Origin: Lepisosteus oculatus
Taxonomy: Eukaryota; Chordata; Actinopteri; Semionotiformes; Lepisosteidae
NCBI RefSeq assembly: GCF_040954835.1
Contig: NC_090714.1
Location: forward strand, 6,374,501 to 6,438,500
Length of the DNA: 64,000 bases
Reading direction: 5' to 3'
The translations under genes and the position numbers were made by a program. Of this stretch, positions 47,525 through 59,358 are shown one piece after another; position 1 is the first letter of the stretch; every line of letters begins with the position of its first letter. The notes under the pieces were generated by a model. It saw only the letters and a list, made by a program, of their open reading frames with translations, was not told where the DNA came from and did no database searches.

Positions 47525-48805
47525 ACCCTGCGGATCTGTTTGGCCTTGCTCCTTATGAAGCGACTGCCTCACTATAGGTGAAATTTCAGACGTGTATTCA
47601 AAGGTGGTGTTTTTAAATATGATATACTTTTTAAGAACCGGTCGAATGTGCATCTGGTCTGACAGTCCCTGCCGTTTTTGGGGGGGACACTTCTGTGGAA
47701 TTTTAAAACACGCTGTATCCCCCAGCAGACCTGTCACAGACCTATACCTGAACTTGAGATTGCCAGTTTAATTGAGAGGGCTGGTCAGTGGGGTGTGAAA
47801 ACAGGGGATCATCTCAGAGACTTTGCTTAAGCCTGTCTGGGAAGAGTCACTCCAGAGAACGTCGATGGCTTAGTATTTTTAAAAAAGATTTCAGACAAAT
47901 GTAAACAGATTTTTCATTGATTAATTTTTAGATCAATTTTTAACAGAAATATTGCTGTAAATATGTTTTTCTGGGTATTTCTTTTACCAGTTGTGGAATA
48001 TATTACAAAGCCAACCCTAACTTATTATATATTAACAAACATTTAATGTAAAAAGTGAAAACAGCTAAAAGATGATGAGCCATTCTGCAAATCACGGTTA
48101 ATGTTTTAATGATTCATAAGAAATTGAGGGATGGTTGCACTTATTTAGATTATTGTTTTGTTTAAAACATGTAGCTGACTTATTTAGGATCACTCCTGTT
48201 AAGTGGCTCTGGGGTGGTACAGTCACTGGTGATTAGTGGTGCTACTTTAGAACTGTTGGGTCCTGGGTTCGTTTCTGGGCTGGGGTGCCTTCTGACTTCG
48301 GGAAAAAGTGGTAATGCAGACCAATAAAAAGTAATGAAGAATCCAGAGTGGAAGATCAATGGTCTGTTTTTAAATATTTAACCTAGCACATTTCTGGGTC
48401 TGGCAACACCTATAACATTAATCTTGATGAAGTGATTTGTGACGTTGAGAAAAAAATATATTTTTAGTAAATGAATGAATTAATAAAATGATTGCTTGAT
48501 ACCTCTTCAGAACTAATCCAATCTGTTTGGATTTCATGTAGTGCACTAATGGAAATGTTAACTAGACTAAAACATGACTTAAGAATTGTGTAATTCCAGT
48601 CATTGGCCAGAGCATTCCTACTTAAAGTGCTCGCTTTTGGGCCATTTTAGTTGTATCTGCAGTGGTATACTAGCAGAGCTGTCTCAGGGTTGAAAATGGC
48701 ACAGGTGCCCCCAGATGTGGCCGCTGTTGTGGGGTTCTTTGTGAAACGGGCACCCATGGGTGTGTTGGGAGGTGCCCAGGAGTGTTTGCATTTGCCCAGA
48801 ACTGG
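47525..48805. other. Convergent 3' flanks of ANTKMT and CCDC78
   Basis: AT-rich spacer with no coding frame. It must contain both 3' UTRs. Plus-strand AATAAA hexamers lie at 48323 and 48482. On the minus strand I found only the variant ATTAAA at 48115-48120, so the two 3' UTRs may overlap. Confidence 0.5.
48323..48328 (+). terminator. ANTKMT: Candidate ANTKMT poly(A) signal
   Basis: AATAAA in GACCAATAAAAAG, about 800 bases after the stop codon. A second one lies at 48482-48487. Which is used cannot be told from sequence. Confidence 0.35.
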
Positions 48806-51800
48806 TTAGAGTTCATAGCTGGGGTTCCTCTTGGCGTGTCGCAGAAGGTGGGCCTCAGGGGCGTCAGCACTGTGGGCGCGGCCTGTGTCCGTGCCCAGGA
48901 GCTTCCTCAGTCGTGTGATCTCCTGCTTGTACCTGAGACAGAGAAAAAGAGACAGTAGGACCACCTTGAGCAGGCGGTGAAAAATTGAAAAATTGCGTTG
49001 ATACCTGTAGATTGAGATACGAACTAAACCCGATAATGTTAATCCATCCATCCATCCATCCATCCATCCATCCATCCTTTTTCACTGCCTCTTTTCCTGG
49101 TGAGGGTCGCAGTGAAGCCGGAGCCTACCCAGCAAGCAACGAGGGCATGGCAGGGTACACCCTGGACAGGACGCCAGTCCATCGCAGGGCCAGTGCAAGC
49201 CAATCACACATGGGGACAATTTGGAGGCCACGGTAAGGGCCGAAGGGGGAATTTGGCTTGGACACCGAGATAACTCCCTACTCTTCTCGAGAAATGCCCG
49301 GGGATCTTTAATGACCACCAAGAGTCAGGACCTCGGTTAAACGTCTCACCCGAAAGACAGGATAATGTTAATAGTATATTTAATTTAAAATGACATCCTT
49401 GCACATAGGTACTAGTGTTTCTGCTTAACAAGAAAAACAAGAACAGCACAATTCTATAAATATTGTGAGTAATACGGTTAATAAATCCACAGTTTCAATT
49501 CAAACGGTTTTCTTTCCCTCTGAATTTGCACAGACAAGGGTAAATGAACAGTGACGTTTGTGGAAGGGTGTTGTTACCTGGCCAGGTGCTTATCCACATA
49601 CTCCTGCAGCTCGGAGACCTGCTCCTCAGCAACCGTTGCCCGGGTGATTAGCTGAGCACGTTCCCTTTCCTGTTCCTCCTGGAGAAAAGAGAGAGGCAAG
49701 GGAGAGTTAACCTGGAGAAAACTGTAACGTCAATCTTTTTTTTTAGATTTCAATTAAGAGCCTGAATATTGCTGTGCTGCCCCCACATTCTGCTACCCTG
49801 GGTTCTTTTTAGCCTACCTTGTGGGCTGCTTAAAATTAAGGCATATTGCCCAGGGAAAAAATGTGTTGTGTATTTAGTGAAATTCAGTGTGAAATCTTGA
49901 AAATATGTGTAAGTAAAAATGAGGTTGTCCTTTCCCACAGGTAATGCCTACACTTACCTGGGTGGAATGTGTGAATTCCCTCAGCTGCTTCCTGATGTCA
50001 GCCCAGGCTTCTTCAGAGGCCTTGCCCCCTGTTCCTGACCTAAAAGACAAACCACATTTACTAATCTAACCACATCTAATCAGTTCAGCTACTACTGTAT
50101 GTACATAATGGCCCTGCTTTGTTCCAGTGCTGTGTATGTTCTGTTGTGTTAGGTCTACTTCATAGAATAGAACTAAGTCCTGTTTTACTTTTTGATAATT
50201 TAATAACTCTATATACTGTAGTTTGATGAAATGATTCATTTTCCAACAATCCCTGGATTTCAGGTGACAGCAAGGGTTGCTTTCCTGTGAATTGGACCAT
50301 ATGGTGTGAAATGACCATACTGTCACTCTGAATACAGCTATCTGACCTGGAGGGTCACGTCCTCTGTGTAAATGAGAAAGATTTACAAAAAAACAGGCCA
50401 TTTGGAAACCTTTGTTATTGTGTAATATAAGGTCCACCCCTTTCTTAATATAAACGAAAAAACCCGAAACAATCCTAGGGTTTGGTAATTAATAGATGTG
50501 AATTCAAATGATGAGTACTCACTCCTTGAGGGTGACACTCGGAGGGTGGATCTCAAGAATACTCTTCTGAAAGACACAAGGAGATGAAAACTCAAGAGGA
50601 TTATAAGGGATGGTGAGTGATACGCACAGTTAGGCTACAGTGTGCTCAGTACAAGTTCAAGTTCCAGTTTATTATCATTATACTAATATACAGGTATATG
50701 GTATAACGAAATGCTATTTAGCTAGCTCTCGGATGATACGTAGTACAAAAAAAACAACAATACAATTGTATAATAAAAGAAAGACAGCGACAACAGGTAA
50801 CAGGTCATGTGCAAAACAACATCAGATGTGCAAAAACATACATCAACAGAATGAAATAAAGGATAGAAAATTACGGGGAGTGAGCTTCTTGACATGTGAG
50901 GTAGAGGTAGATTTCAATGTGTGTTTGAGTTTTTGGTAAGAGAGAAGGCACTGTGAGGTTCAGATCGTAGGTGAGAGAGGCTTAATAGTTTGATAGTGCG
51001 GGGGTAAAAACTGTCTCTGAGTCTGGTAGTCTGGGCCCGAATGCTCCGGTAAGGGATAGGCTGCAGTGTGCTCAGTAGCTCTGTGGTAAGCGTACAGGGC
51101 TGTGGTGTTCAAGGGTTCTGTGGTTTGTGTGCTGACTCATTAGATGCAGCGGTACAGCAGTGTGTTGCAGTAGCTCTGCAGCTAGAGAGTATGGATGAAG
51201 GCTCATCTACTTACCTGCTCCTGTGCGTCCCTCAGTTGGCTTTCCAGCCTGGCCTTGTCCTCCCGCAGCCTGGCCAGCTCAAGGCTCTGCTCGCCCTGCA
51301 GCTCCCTCTCGGGGAGGCTGAAGTGAGACTCGGGTGGCCCGGGGTCCAGACTGCGGTCCCCCAGAGCCAGGATCTGCTCTCGCCGCATCCTGGGGGCGGG
51401 GGGACACAGGCGAGGATTAAAGGGACATAATGCAGTGCAGTTGGTCAGCATGACTGAAAGTAAGGGCCTGTGATCAACCAAGATCCATCCTGAGTAAAAA
51501 GAAATGACACCCTGATAATCTTGTTCCCAAGAACATAATGGATAACCAGATGGCAATCACTATCAAAGATCCCAAATTATTTTAATGTAAGAGCAGTTAC
51601 AAACACTAGAAGGCCATTTGGCCCAACTAGCCCATTTGGTAGTTGGTAGTTAACTGATCCAAGGATAACATCCAGGCTTTTCTCGAAAGATGCCTGGGTA
51701 TCGGCTTCCACAACATGGCTGGGCGGCTCGATCCACCACTTCTCCCACCGCCCTTTGAGTGAAGAACAGCCCCCTCCTCTCCGTTTAAACACACTTCCAT

Positions 51801-54800
51801 ATTGTTTTGGGGGGGGAAATACATCTTTCTACAGGACCGATGCATGGAACTTCAAAGCCACTCTAAAAATCATACACGGGTCAACCTTAAAATATAACAC
51901 CAGGGCTCTACGCAGTCAACATTTGGAATGCATGTGAGGGAATGGTAGAGGCGACCAACCTGTAGGCGATGAGCAGGGTTTCATGGGTTCTTATAAGCTG
52001 CTGTAGCCTCTTCTTATAACTACGAGCGGCGCTAGCGAGCTGTTCTTCCCTGGACCTGTAGGAGGCTCTGACGTCCTGCAGCATGTTGTCCACGAAGTTC
52101 TTCATCTGAGCACGCTCTGGGGCTCTCTTGGTTCCCGCGGCCCCAGCAGAAGCATCCACATATTCCTGGAGCCGGGGACGGAGGAGGGGATCAGCCCTTG
52201 CCATGTCTCATCAGAGCTGACCTCACCTGCGTGACAGCGCCCAGCAAAGCCTGGGACGACACTGGAGAACTTCCACCACCGTGGCACTGTTGTCAGTGTG
52301 AGTCATTATTGCTCTGTGTCTGCAAGCTTTCGGCTGGAGCAGTGGTCTCCCGCCCTGGTCTGGGAGAGCTCCAATCCAGTTAGTCTGGCAGGTGTCCTGT
52401 AAGCTATCGAGAGATCAAGCACGTGCCTGATCAATTAAGAGATTTCTAGTTCTTGAGGGAAGAAGAGCACTTAGGATTTAAGTCCTAAATGATCTGTAAA
52501 ACACGTCATTTTAACAAATCGCAATGTTATTGTTCCATATCTTTAAATTTTGGTAATTTGATGAAGACCTTAAACTCCTGCTGGGTGGGTTCTCTCCAGG
52601 ACCAGGGCCTTAGTGTAGCTAGTAGGTCAAAAGACAATGAAAAGTCATATTATAAAGAGGGCTGCCAAGTGTCATGTATCAAGCTTGAGACATGCATTTG
52701 GATGTTACGTTAATGCAGGACTGGAATTTGGGATGTTTGCGTGGTGCTCTTTTGTTTGTGTTCGACTTGTCAAGTTCTATAGTTGTGCACAACAAAAGTG
52801 GGATCTTGTGAAATGTCAGTTAGAGTGGTAGAGGGTCAGAGAGTGAACGAAAAGTCCTCTCTTTTTGTTTTTATATTAAAACTGTGTTCCCGATGAAAAA
52901 CAAATTAAACTCAAGGGATTCAATCATCCCACTAGCGCAATGAAATACTGGTGAAATGTGGTGTGTTGCACCACAGGGAACCCCAGAAAGAGAAAAGGTT
53001 ACAGTAAAGAAGCGGTTCGGTCGCATTTTGCTCTTAGCCTGTTGATTGGTGGGTGGTGTGCTCAGGTTCGGCGATACCAGCCCTTACTCACAGCGAGGTC
53101 CTGGAGATAGCGGACCAGGCGGGCGCGATACTCCTCATTGAGCTCCTTCAGCTGGAGCTGCAGCCTCGAGTTCTCTGCCTCCACCTCCTTCAGCTGACTC
53201 TGAGAGGTGAGCAGGGCCTGACGCACGGGGGAAAATGCCAGTGCAGCGCAGAACAAATCAGACAAAGCCAGCTCTCACAGCTGAGGGCAAGGTGTGTTTG
53301 ATCTCTATGTCTCTGTTCCTTAAAGCAGCCCAAACCATTAGCAGAAGTTCCAAGTGGATACTGGCAATTCTACAGATAGCATATGCAATGCATAATCTAT
53401 TAAGCAGGAGAAACTGCCTGAATCAAGTAAGCCTGACTGCCTGCAATAGTACTGTTTTAGTTTCAGAAAAAACTTGAGTCAGTGGTTGTATGCAGTAACA
53501 TAAGAAAGGCTGCAAATGGCTGGGTATACTGCCAATCTTAGTACCTTAACAATCCTCACTACTCATCAGCATCCACTACAAGACAGAGAGGCGGGACATG
53601 TGCCCGGGCCGGGCGGGGCCTCACCGCGGACTGCTCCGCCAGTTTGTGCTGGGTGTTGCGGATGGCTCTCTTGTTCTCCTGCTGCTCCTTGCCCATTGCC
53701 ACCCTGAACGGAACAGCACAGAACACGCTAGCGATCAGTCGTTTCCGTCACCGACCGTTACACACAATAACATCCGCCGCACAGTCAGGGGAGGAGACTC
53801 TACAGTCTACAGAGCTTTTATTCGAATTATTTTAGTCAATTCTAAGTATTTAGGCACAATGATGGCACAAATCCAAATAGAACACCTTCAGTGCAACACT
53901 AATATGTCTTCCACTTTGGGTTGCGTCCGATTCACATTTGACCAGGCTGTCTGGAATACTTTTTCATCGTCCGGCAGATAAGGAAGTCAGGAAGGCAGGA
54001 AATGTGGCACGCAGCATGCAAACGCTCAGAAATGCTGATGACAGAAATTAGTCATTCTCTGGCACTGATGAGACATTTTTAAACCTATGACAGTCCACAG
54101 AATGAGGGACAATCCTAAAGGTGAACAAAGGAGGGAGAACAAGGATGTTTGGGTGTCCTGGGTCCCTTCAGTCCTCAGACTCACACTTTCTCCTCCAGCT
54201 TGGACTGCTGCTCCTCGTAGCTTGTCTTCATTTTCTCCAGCTCCTCTCTGATCTGGTCCTGGTGTCCCAGCAGCTGGCAGGAGAGAAACAGCACAGCATT
54301 GCCTATTTTAACAGCAGGAAACTGCAGGGCGAGTATTTAAAACACTGGGTTGTTATTTATTTTGAGACGTCATAGCTTAATCTTCAATAAACTCGGTTCC
54401 CCTTTGAAATGAAACCCTTATGCTTCTGTCAAACTTTCCTGCTGAAAAGGACTTGAGTGAGAGTGGTCCTGGACATGGACACACACAGGAAATAGTACAA
54501 GTATGACTCGCGTATATTCATCAGCAATCACGATTGTAACAGATTAAATACTTTTCCTTTACTTTCTTACCATCGCCAATCCGATGAAGCTTGATCAAGA
54601 GCTCCTGGAATTAAGAGAGGATTTTCACTGTGCTGAAACCATTAAGCGCGGATATCTGTAGGTACAGGGGGTGGGTGGGGGGTTCTGTTTTTCCGGGGGT
54701 CATTGCATTGAAGCTGCTGGCCTGAGGCCTTTCAGGGGCCATGTGTACCAAACATTTGTGTGACTGCATTAAAAAAGAGCCCCGCAGTCCCTCAGCGAGG

Positions 54801-57800
54801 ACAGACAGAACCTCTTTTTCACAACACAGATGCCACTAGCAGTAGACTCACGCTTTTCTCCAGTGTCCTGCGCTCCTGCTCCAATGATGCTAGATGCTCT
54901 GGCTGCACAAAGAGATGAGCGGTATTATTATTATATATTATTAAAACAGCCCATTACATTTGTACACAGGATCCCGAGGCTGCAGGCACCTCTTTATAAC
55001 GAATGTAAAAGTACAAGAATTTTAGGACAGTTCCAAACAGTTTGTGGGCTTTTGCTTAAATTTAAGATTTAAGATGATGTTAAATGCCTCAACAACAATT
55101 TATTCTCTTAAATGCGGGAATCATCGTTTCAGCATCCCCAGGTGTCTAGAAGTGTCTCCTGGTTTCAGCTCCATATTTATAATCACCAGCACGGACTCAC
55201 CCTAACTCTGCGCTGGGACAGACGGCTGACCACTGCCCGCACTCTCTCCAGCTCCTGGGTGGCCTCGCCGTACAGCGCCCGGGTCCGGGCCTGGCTCTCC
55301 TGCTGCTTCAGAAGGTCGTCCTGCGCCCGCGCCAGCCCCAGCAGCTCTGCACTCAGCTCCTCATTCCGAGACACCTGCAAACAGCACCACCCGCAGACCA
55401 ATATATGTAAGTGCACGCCGATGGTGGCAGCTTCATGCCAAACCAGGAGCTCCTTATCCAGCTTCTCTTTTATCAGATCAGATAAATTACAGGTTGCTGT
55501 CATGTACTACATGCATCCCTTCTTGTATCTTGTATAAATTACACCAGGAGTCCTGTGGTAAGCTCCTTATGCAGTAGAATCTGTTGTCTGCTGTAATAAA
55601 TGAACAGCCCTAGACTGGCAGCCCTATAGTCCCTCTCTCCCTTTGCTCTGTAACGCTTTTGTGAGTCTTTGTGCCTTTGCTCTTCTTGCCTTCCTTGTCC
55701 TGTCCAATCACTGTTCTCCCATCATCCCAGCTAGCTCACAAATGAGCCCCGGTCTCTCTTGTTTAAATATGACTGTTTTGCCAGCTTATATGGCTATCCT
55801 TCACTCCTTCTATTCCATGTTCAGTTCCAGCCTTGCTTTCCTGAACCTTTCAGAAATCCTCCCCAAATCCCTTGTCTTAAGAGCCCAGAATATCATTTCT
55901 GCATCAGTTTTGATACCTGTACATTAGCAGGTATAGCTGGTCCTTAGCTCCTTTGTATTGGTATCCAAACTCCACTCTGGAGTCCAGACTCTATACTCTC
56001 CCTGCTCTTTATTAGGACCTCCCCAGTGTCCTGTGTCCTGCAGGCTGACCTCCTTCTCGTGCTCCTTGCTCAGGGCCAGGTAGTTGCTCTTCAGGGTGAT
56101 GTACTCGTCTGCCAGCTCTTTGTGGTTCCTCTCGGCTGTTTGCAGGCGGCCCCTCATGGCCTGGTTCTCCCGCCCCAGCCTGTCCCGTTCCATCTCCAGC
56201 TCCACCAGCTGGTTCTCCAGGGTCAGGATCTGAGATGACAAGTCAGGCCAGGGAAAGGACAATGGAGGAGAACGCATAAGGTACAGTAAAGACACACAGG
56301 GTCATCTGGCACGGGCTTGAAAAGCATCTACTGTGTATGGGGCTGCCCTCTGTGAAAGGACTAACACAATGCATGCAATAATGGTAGTCTTATCTCATGG
56401 TTACAGTGTTGTTTCAGTATTATAGATCAGATAAGATCACTTTATTCGCCATATACAATTTCTTGCATTAGGAATTCATCTTTTCGCATACCCCAGCTTG
56501 CTCTCCATGAGACACACAGACAGGGAGAGAAGCTTGGGGTCAGAGTGCAGGGTCAGCCATTTCTACAGTGCCCATGGAGCAGTTGGGGTTAAGGGCCTTG
56601 CTCAGGGGCCCAACAGAGTAGGATTTCTCTGCCGGCTGCGGGATTTGAACCGGCAACCTTCCAGCCACAGGCACAGAGCCTTAGCCACAGAGCCACTGCT
56701 AAACCCAATATAAGAACCTGAGATGTCATGCTCAGTGGATTCAGAACGGCTCTGAGTTTGAATATATATCGGTACTTCTTTAAACGAATGTTCTTTTTAC
56801 GAAAATTCTACGTAATACTACGACACATGTGAATTGTTACCCACAGTTCGAATAAGGAAAGCCAACTATGAAGAACAATTTCAAAACCTCTGCCAAATGT
56901 AGAGAGTGAAGAGGAAGTGTCATACGTGTGCTAATACAGTTCTTTATCCATATTAAATATAACATTGTGAATCATTTCATTTTGTTTTCTGAACTGCATT
57001 TTCTCAATGCCTCAAATAAAACATTAAGTAAGGTAAAATCATCCCTCAATACCATTTCCAAGTAGTGTTTGAATCTGTTTTTGTCTATACTGTACATTCT
57101 TATGTGGAGGATGTCCAGAAACGAAGCAGTCCCAGATTTCTCTGGCCTGTGTTTGTATGTCTGTCTGTGTGTGACAGCAGTATCAGCAGGGCTATCACCT
57201 TGTTCTTCAGCTCAAAGCCCTCTGCTTCATACTGCTCTCTCATGTTGTTGGTCTGTATCTGCATTTCGATGAGGTCCTTCGAGATCTGGGAGAGGCCACG
57301 GAACAAGGGTCAGCAACTCGGCAGTAAAAGCAATGACATGGAACATCTTTTGTAAAAATAATAATTGTTTACACTTATGTAGCGCTTTTCTGGACACTCC
57401 ACTCAAAGCACTTTACAGGTAATGGGGTCTCCCCTCCACCACCACCAGTGTGCAGCCCCACCTGGATGATGTGACGGCAGCCATAGTGCGCCAGAACGCT
57501 CACCGGACACCAGCTACCAGTGGGGAGGTGAGCAGAGTGATGAAGCCAATTCAGAGATGGGGATTATTAGGAGGCCATGATTTGTAAGGGCCAATAGGAA
57601 ATTTGGCCAGGACGCCAGGGTTATACCCCTACTCTATTCGAGAAACACCCTGGGATTTTTAATGACCACAGAGAGTCAGGACCTCGGTTTTATGTCCCAT
57701 CTGAAGGACGGTGCCTTTTTACAGTATAGTGTCCCTTTTACTATACTGGGGCATTAGAACCCACACAGAGCGCAGGGTGAGTGTCCCCTGTGGTTTTATA

Positions 57801-58600
57801 GGCTCTATAACAATACAGACAGGAGCATTGAACTGGCCGCTTTCTGGACCTTTGCTCTGGTCTCGCCCACCTTCAGTTTCTCTTCCTCGCTGAAGACCAG
57901 TTTGGAGGACAGGTCAGTCTTGGACCCCGCCAGGTGCCCCAGCTTGTCCTGCAGGTCCCCGAGTTTGCTGAAGAGGCGCTCATTCTTGTCCCGGAGCTGG
58001 ATCTGCAAGCGAACAGGGGAGTGTATCAGGCATCACGCTCCTCATTAACAAGACCAGTCACACAGGAGTGATAGCAATTCCACCCATCTGGCCCACTTGG
58101 TAGCTGGTAGCTGGCCTTATCCTTCTGTTTCTTGAAAAAAGCCAGGGTATCAGCTTCTCAACAATGTGCACGGGTAGCCTGTTCCATACACCCACAACCC
58201 TTTGGGTAAAGAAGTGTTCTCAGTATTAAATGCCCTTACGCATACTTTCCAGTTGTGACCTCTGGTTTATGTTTCACTGTACATCACTGGCCTTGAAAGG
58301 TGTCTATTACATGAACGAACAACCCTGGACCTGAAGAGAGCAACAGTCAGGCAGAATTTAAGGGTCACTCACCACATTCTAAACACGTGAACAAGTTCAC
58401 GTTTAGAGAACCAGTGAAATAATTAAAAATTAAAATGGCAACAGCTGTGGAAAGTAGTTTGCATGTGTAGCACACGTTAGGCGAGATGGAGCGACAGCAA
58501 CACTTCAGCACAGCTGACCAGTACTTACATTTTCATTGGTTAGCCGGGCAATGTGCTCCCGCAGTTCGCTCACGTTTCCCGAGTCTTCAGGGGAATTCAT
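48806..58600 (-). CDS. CCDC78: Coiled-coil domain-containing protein 78, 15 coding exons
   Basis: Deuterosome-associated coiled-coil protein needed for centriole amplification in multiciliated cells; human variants are linked to a congenital myopathy. Minus-strand exons in order: 58600-58529, 58002-57871, 57285-57199, 56229-56050, 55374-55201, 54902-54852, 54273-54185, 53703-53625, 53217-53092, 52165-51960, 51389-51215, 50566-50523, 50039-49958, 49678-49578, 48932-48806 (stop 48808-48806). Phases close to 574 residues; the human protein I recall is about 438 and shorter at the N-terminus. Diagnostic blocks: EAENSRLQLQLKELNEEY, SYRSREEQLASAARSYKKRL, EEQVSELQEYV and KHLARYKQEITRLRKLLG. Nearly all is heptad-like, Glu/Lys/Leu-rich coiled coil. 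Exon 10 has a weak donor (GTTGGT). Introns hold a LINE tail, SINEs and a composite repeat. Divergent from a Tctex1 gene. Confidence 0.95.
49042..49077. repeat. (ATCC)n microsatellite, CCDC78 last intron
   Basis: Nine uninterrupted ATCC units, immediately followed by a composite SINE-like block. Confidence 0.95.
49078..49365. mobile_element. Composite of SINE families F and S, CCDC78 intron
   Basis: The left part (AGGGTACACCCTGGACAGGA, CCAGTCCATCGCAGGGCCAG) matches family F. The right part from about 49225 (GGTAAGGGCC, then GGATCTTTAATGACCACCAA, GAGTCAGGACCTCGGTTAAA) matches the middle of family S in register. The join falls inside both bodies, so this looks like a fused mosaic rather than two neighbours. 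Confidence 0.65.
50652..51056 (-). mobile_element. LINE 3' tail with target-site duplication, CCDC78 intron
   Basis: On the minus strand the fragment begins with ORF2 C-terminal-like coding sequence (PYRSIRAQTTRLRDSFYP) and ends with ATAATAAACTGGAACTTG plus a short ACTTGAACTTG iteration. It is flanked by 21-bp direct repeats differing at one base (50631-50651 and 51057-51077; shared core CAGTGTGCTCAGTA). These are the hallmark of target-primed insertion. Clade not assigned. Confidence 0.85.
51590..51795. repeat. Ancient interspersed repeat, family G, CCDC78 intron
   Basis: Carries AGAAGGCCATTTGGCCCAAC, TAGTTAACTGATCCAAGGAT, GGTATCGGCTTCCACAACAT and CCCTTTGAGTGAAGAACAGC. Shared with 58080-58280 and 32255-32420. 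Non-coding. Confidence 0.65.
56431..56699 (-). mobile_element. tRNA-derived SINE, copy T4, CCDC78 intron 3
   Basis: Tail AAGATCACTTTATTCGCCAT on the left, body CTCCATGAGACACACAGACA and GGGCCTTGCTCAGGGGCCCA, and head with B-box complement GGATTTGAACC. Closely matches copy T3, in the same orientation. Confidence 0.85.
57361..57795. mobile_element. SINE-like repeat, family S copy 4, CCDC78 intron 2
   Basis: Near-complete: TTTACACTTATGTAGCGCTT, CACCAGTGTGCAGCCCCACC, GGATTTTTAATGACCACAGA, ATAGTGTCCCTTTTACTATA and GGTGAGTGTCCCCTGTGG. It ends only about 75 bp from the splice donor of CCDC78 exon 2. Confidence 0.8.
58080..58290. repeat. Ancient interspersed repeat, family G, CCDC78 intron 1
   Basis: Carries TGGCCCACTTGGTAGCTGGT, GGGTATCAGCTTCTCAACAA, GTAGCCTGTTCCATACACCC and TTTGGGTAAAGAAGTG. 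Non-coding remnant. Confidence 0.6.
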
Positions 58601-59358
58601 TTTTATCAGCTGGGGGAAAAATGGACTTGTTTGCATTTATATCCGACAAAACATTTGATGTCGCTCAAATGTGTGCAGTATGGGTCTGTGCTCTTCGGTC
58701 ACTCGCGAAAACCCCACGGCGTTTCCACCAACAGCCGTTGCTAAGGAAGTATTAGAGAGGTGTTGCAGTCCGGAAAGCCACAACAACACAACACCTGTCG
58801 CCTGCGATTAAAAACACAAATCCTGTATTTACAGTTTTATAGACGTAGTTTTTTTCACATGGTCATTTAATCAGATTTACATGTTTTTTATGAATAAAAG
58901 TTACGTGTTTTTGTCACCTGTCAAGCGGTCATTGTCAGGACTACAATGTGCCTAAATAACGTTGTTCTTAGAGTCAACACTGGATCTAACCCTTAGACCT
59001 AACCCAGCTCATGAGATAGTGTAGTGCTACAAATAGGTATCCATTTCCAAACAAGGAAAAAACCTTTTGTATTTAACGAACATTTTATTTTAAAAGCACG
59101 CCTATTTTCACTTTCTTTTTTTACCCCAGACAAAACACTGCACCTTAATAATACGTTTTCTTTTATTATTTTTACAATATATACTGCCTGCTATTGCAGC
59201 AATGCTGCGCATCGGTTCCAACAGGTATTTTGAAAAAAAAAGGACCCACATCAGCGCCCACGCGCGGAGACGGTTGGCATTGCACCCCGAACCGCAATGC
59301 AAAGGCGAAAAACCGCCGAAATTACCACTGCTTTCCCCAAAATAATTATTAAAAGAAA
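58601..59358. promoter_or_regulatory. Shared 5' flank of CCDC78 and the Tctex1 gene
   Basis: The two start codons face away from each other across 758 bp with no recognised repeat, so one bidirectional regulatory region probably serves both. An X-box-like sequence GTTGCTAAGGAAGT at 58737-58750 keeps the left RFX half-site (GTTGCT) exactly and the right half-site only partly. No TATA box is obvious on either side. Confidence 0.5.

Noticed and set aside
49042-49077. CRISPR-like or regulatory tandem array
   Set aside because: It is a plain four-base microsatellite in a vertebrate intron; there are no spacers.
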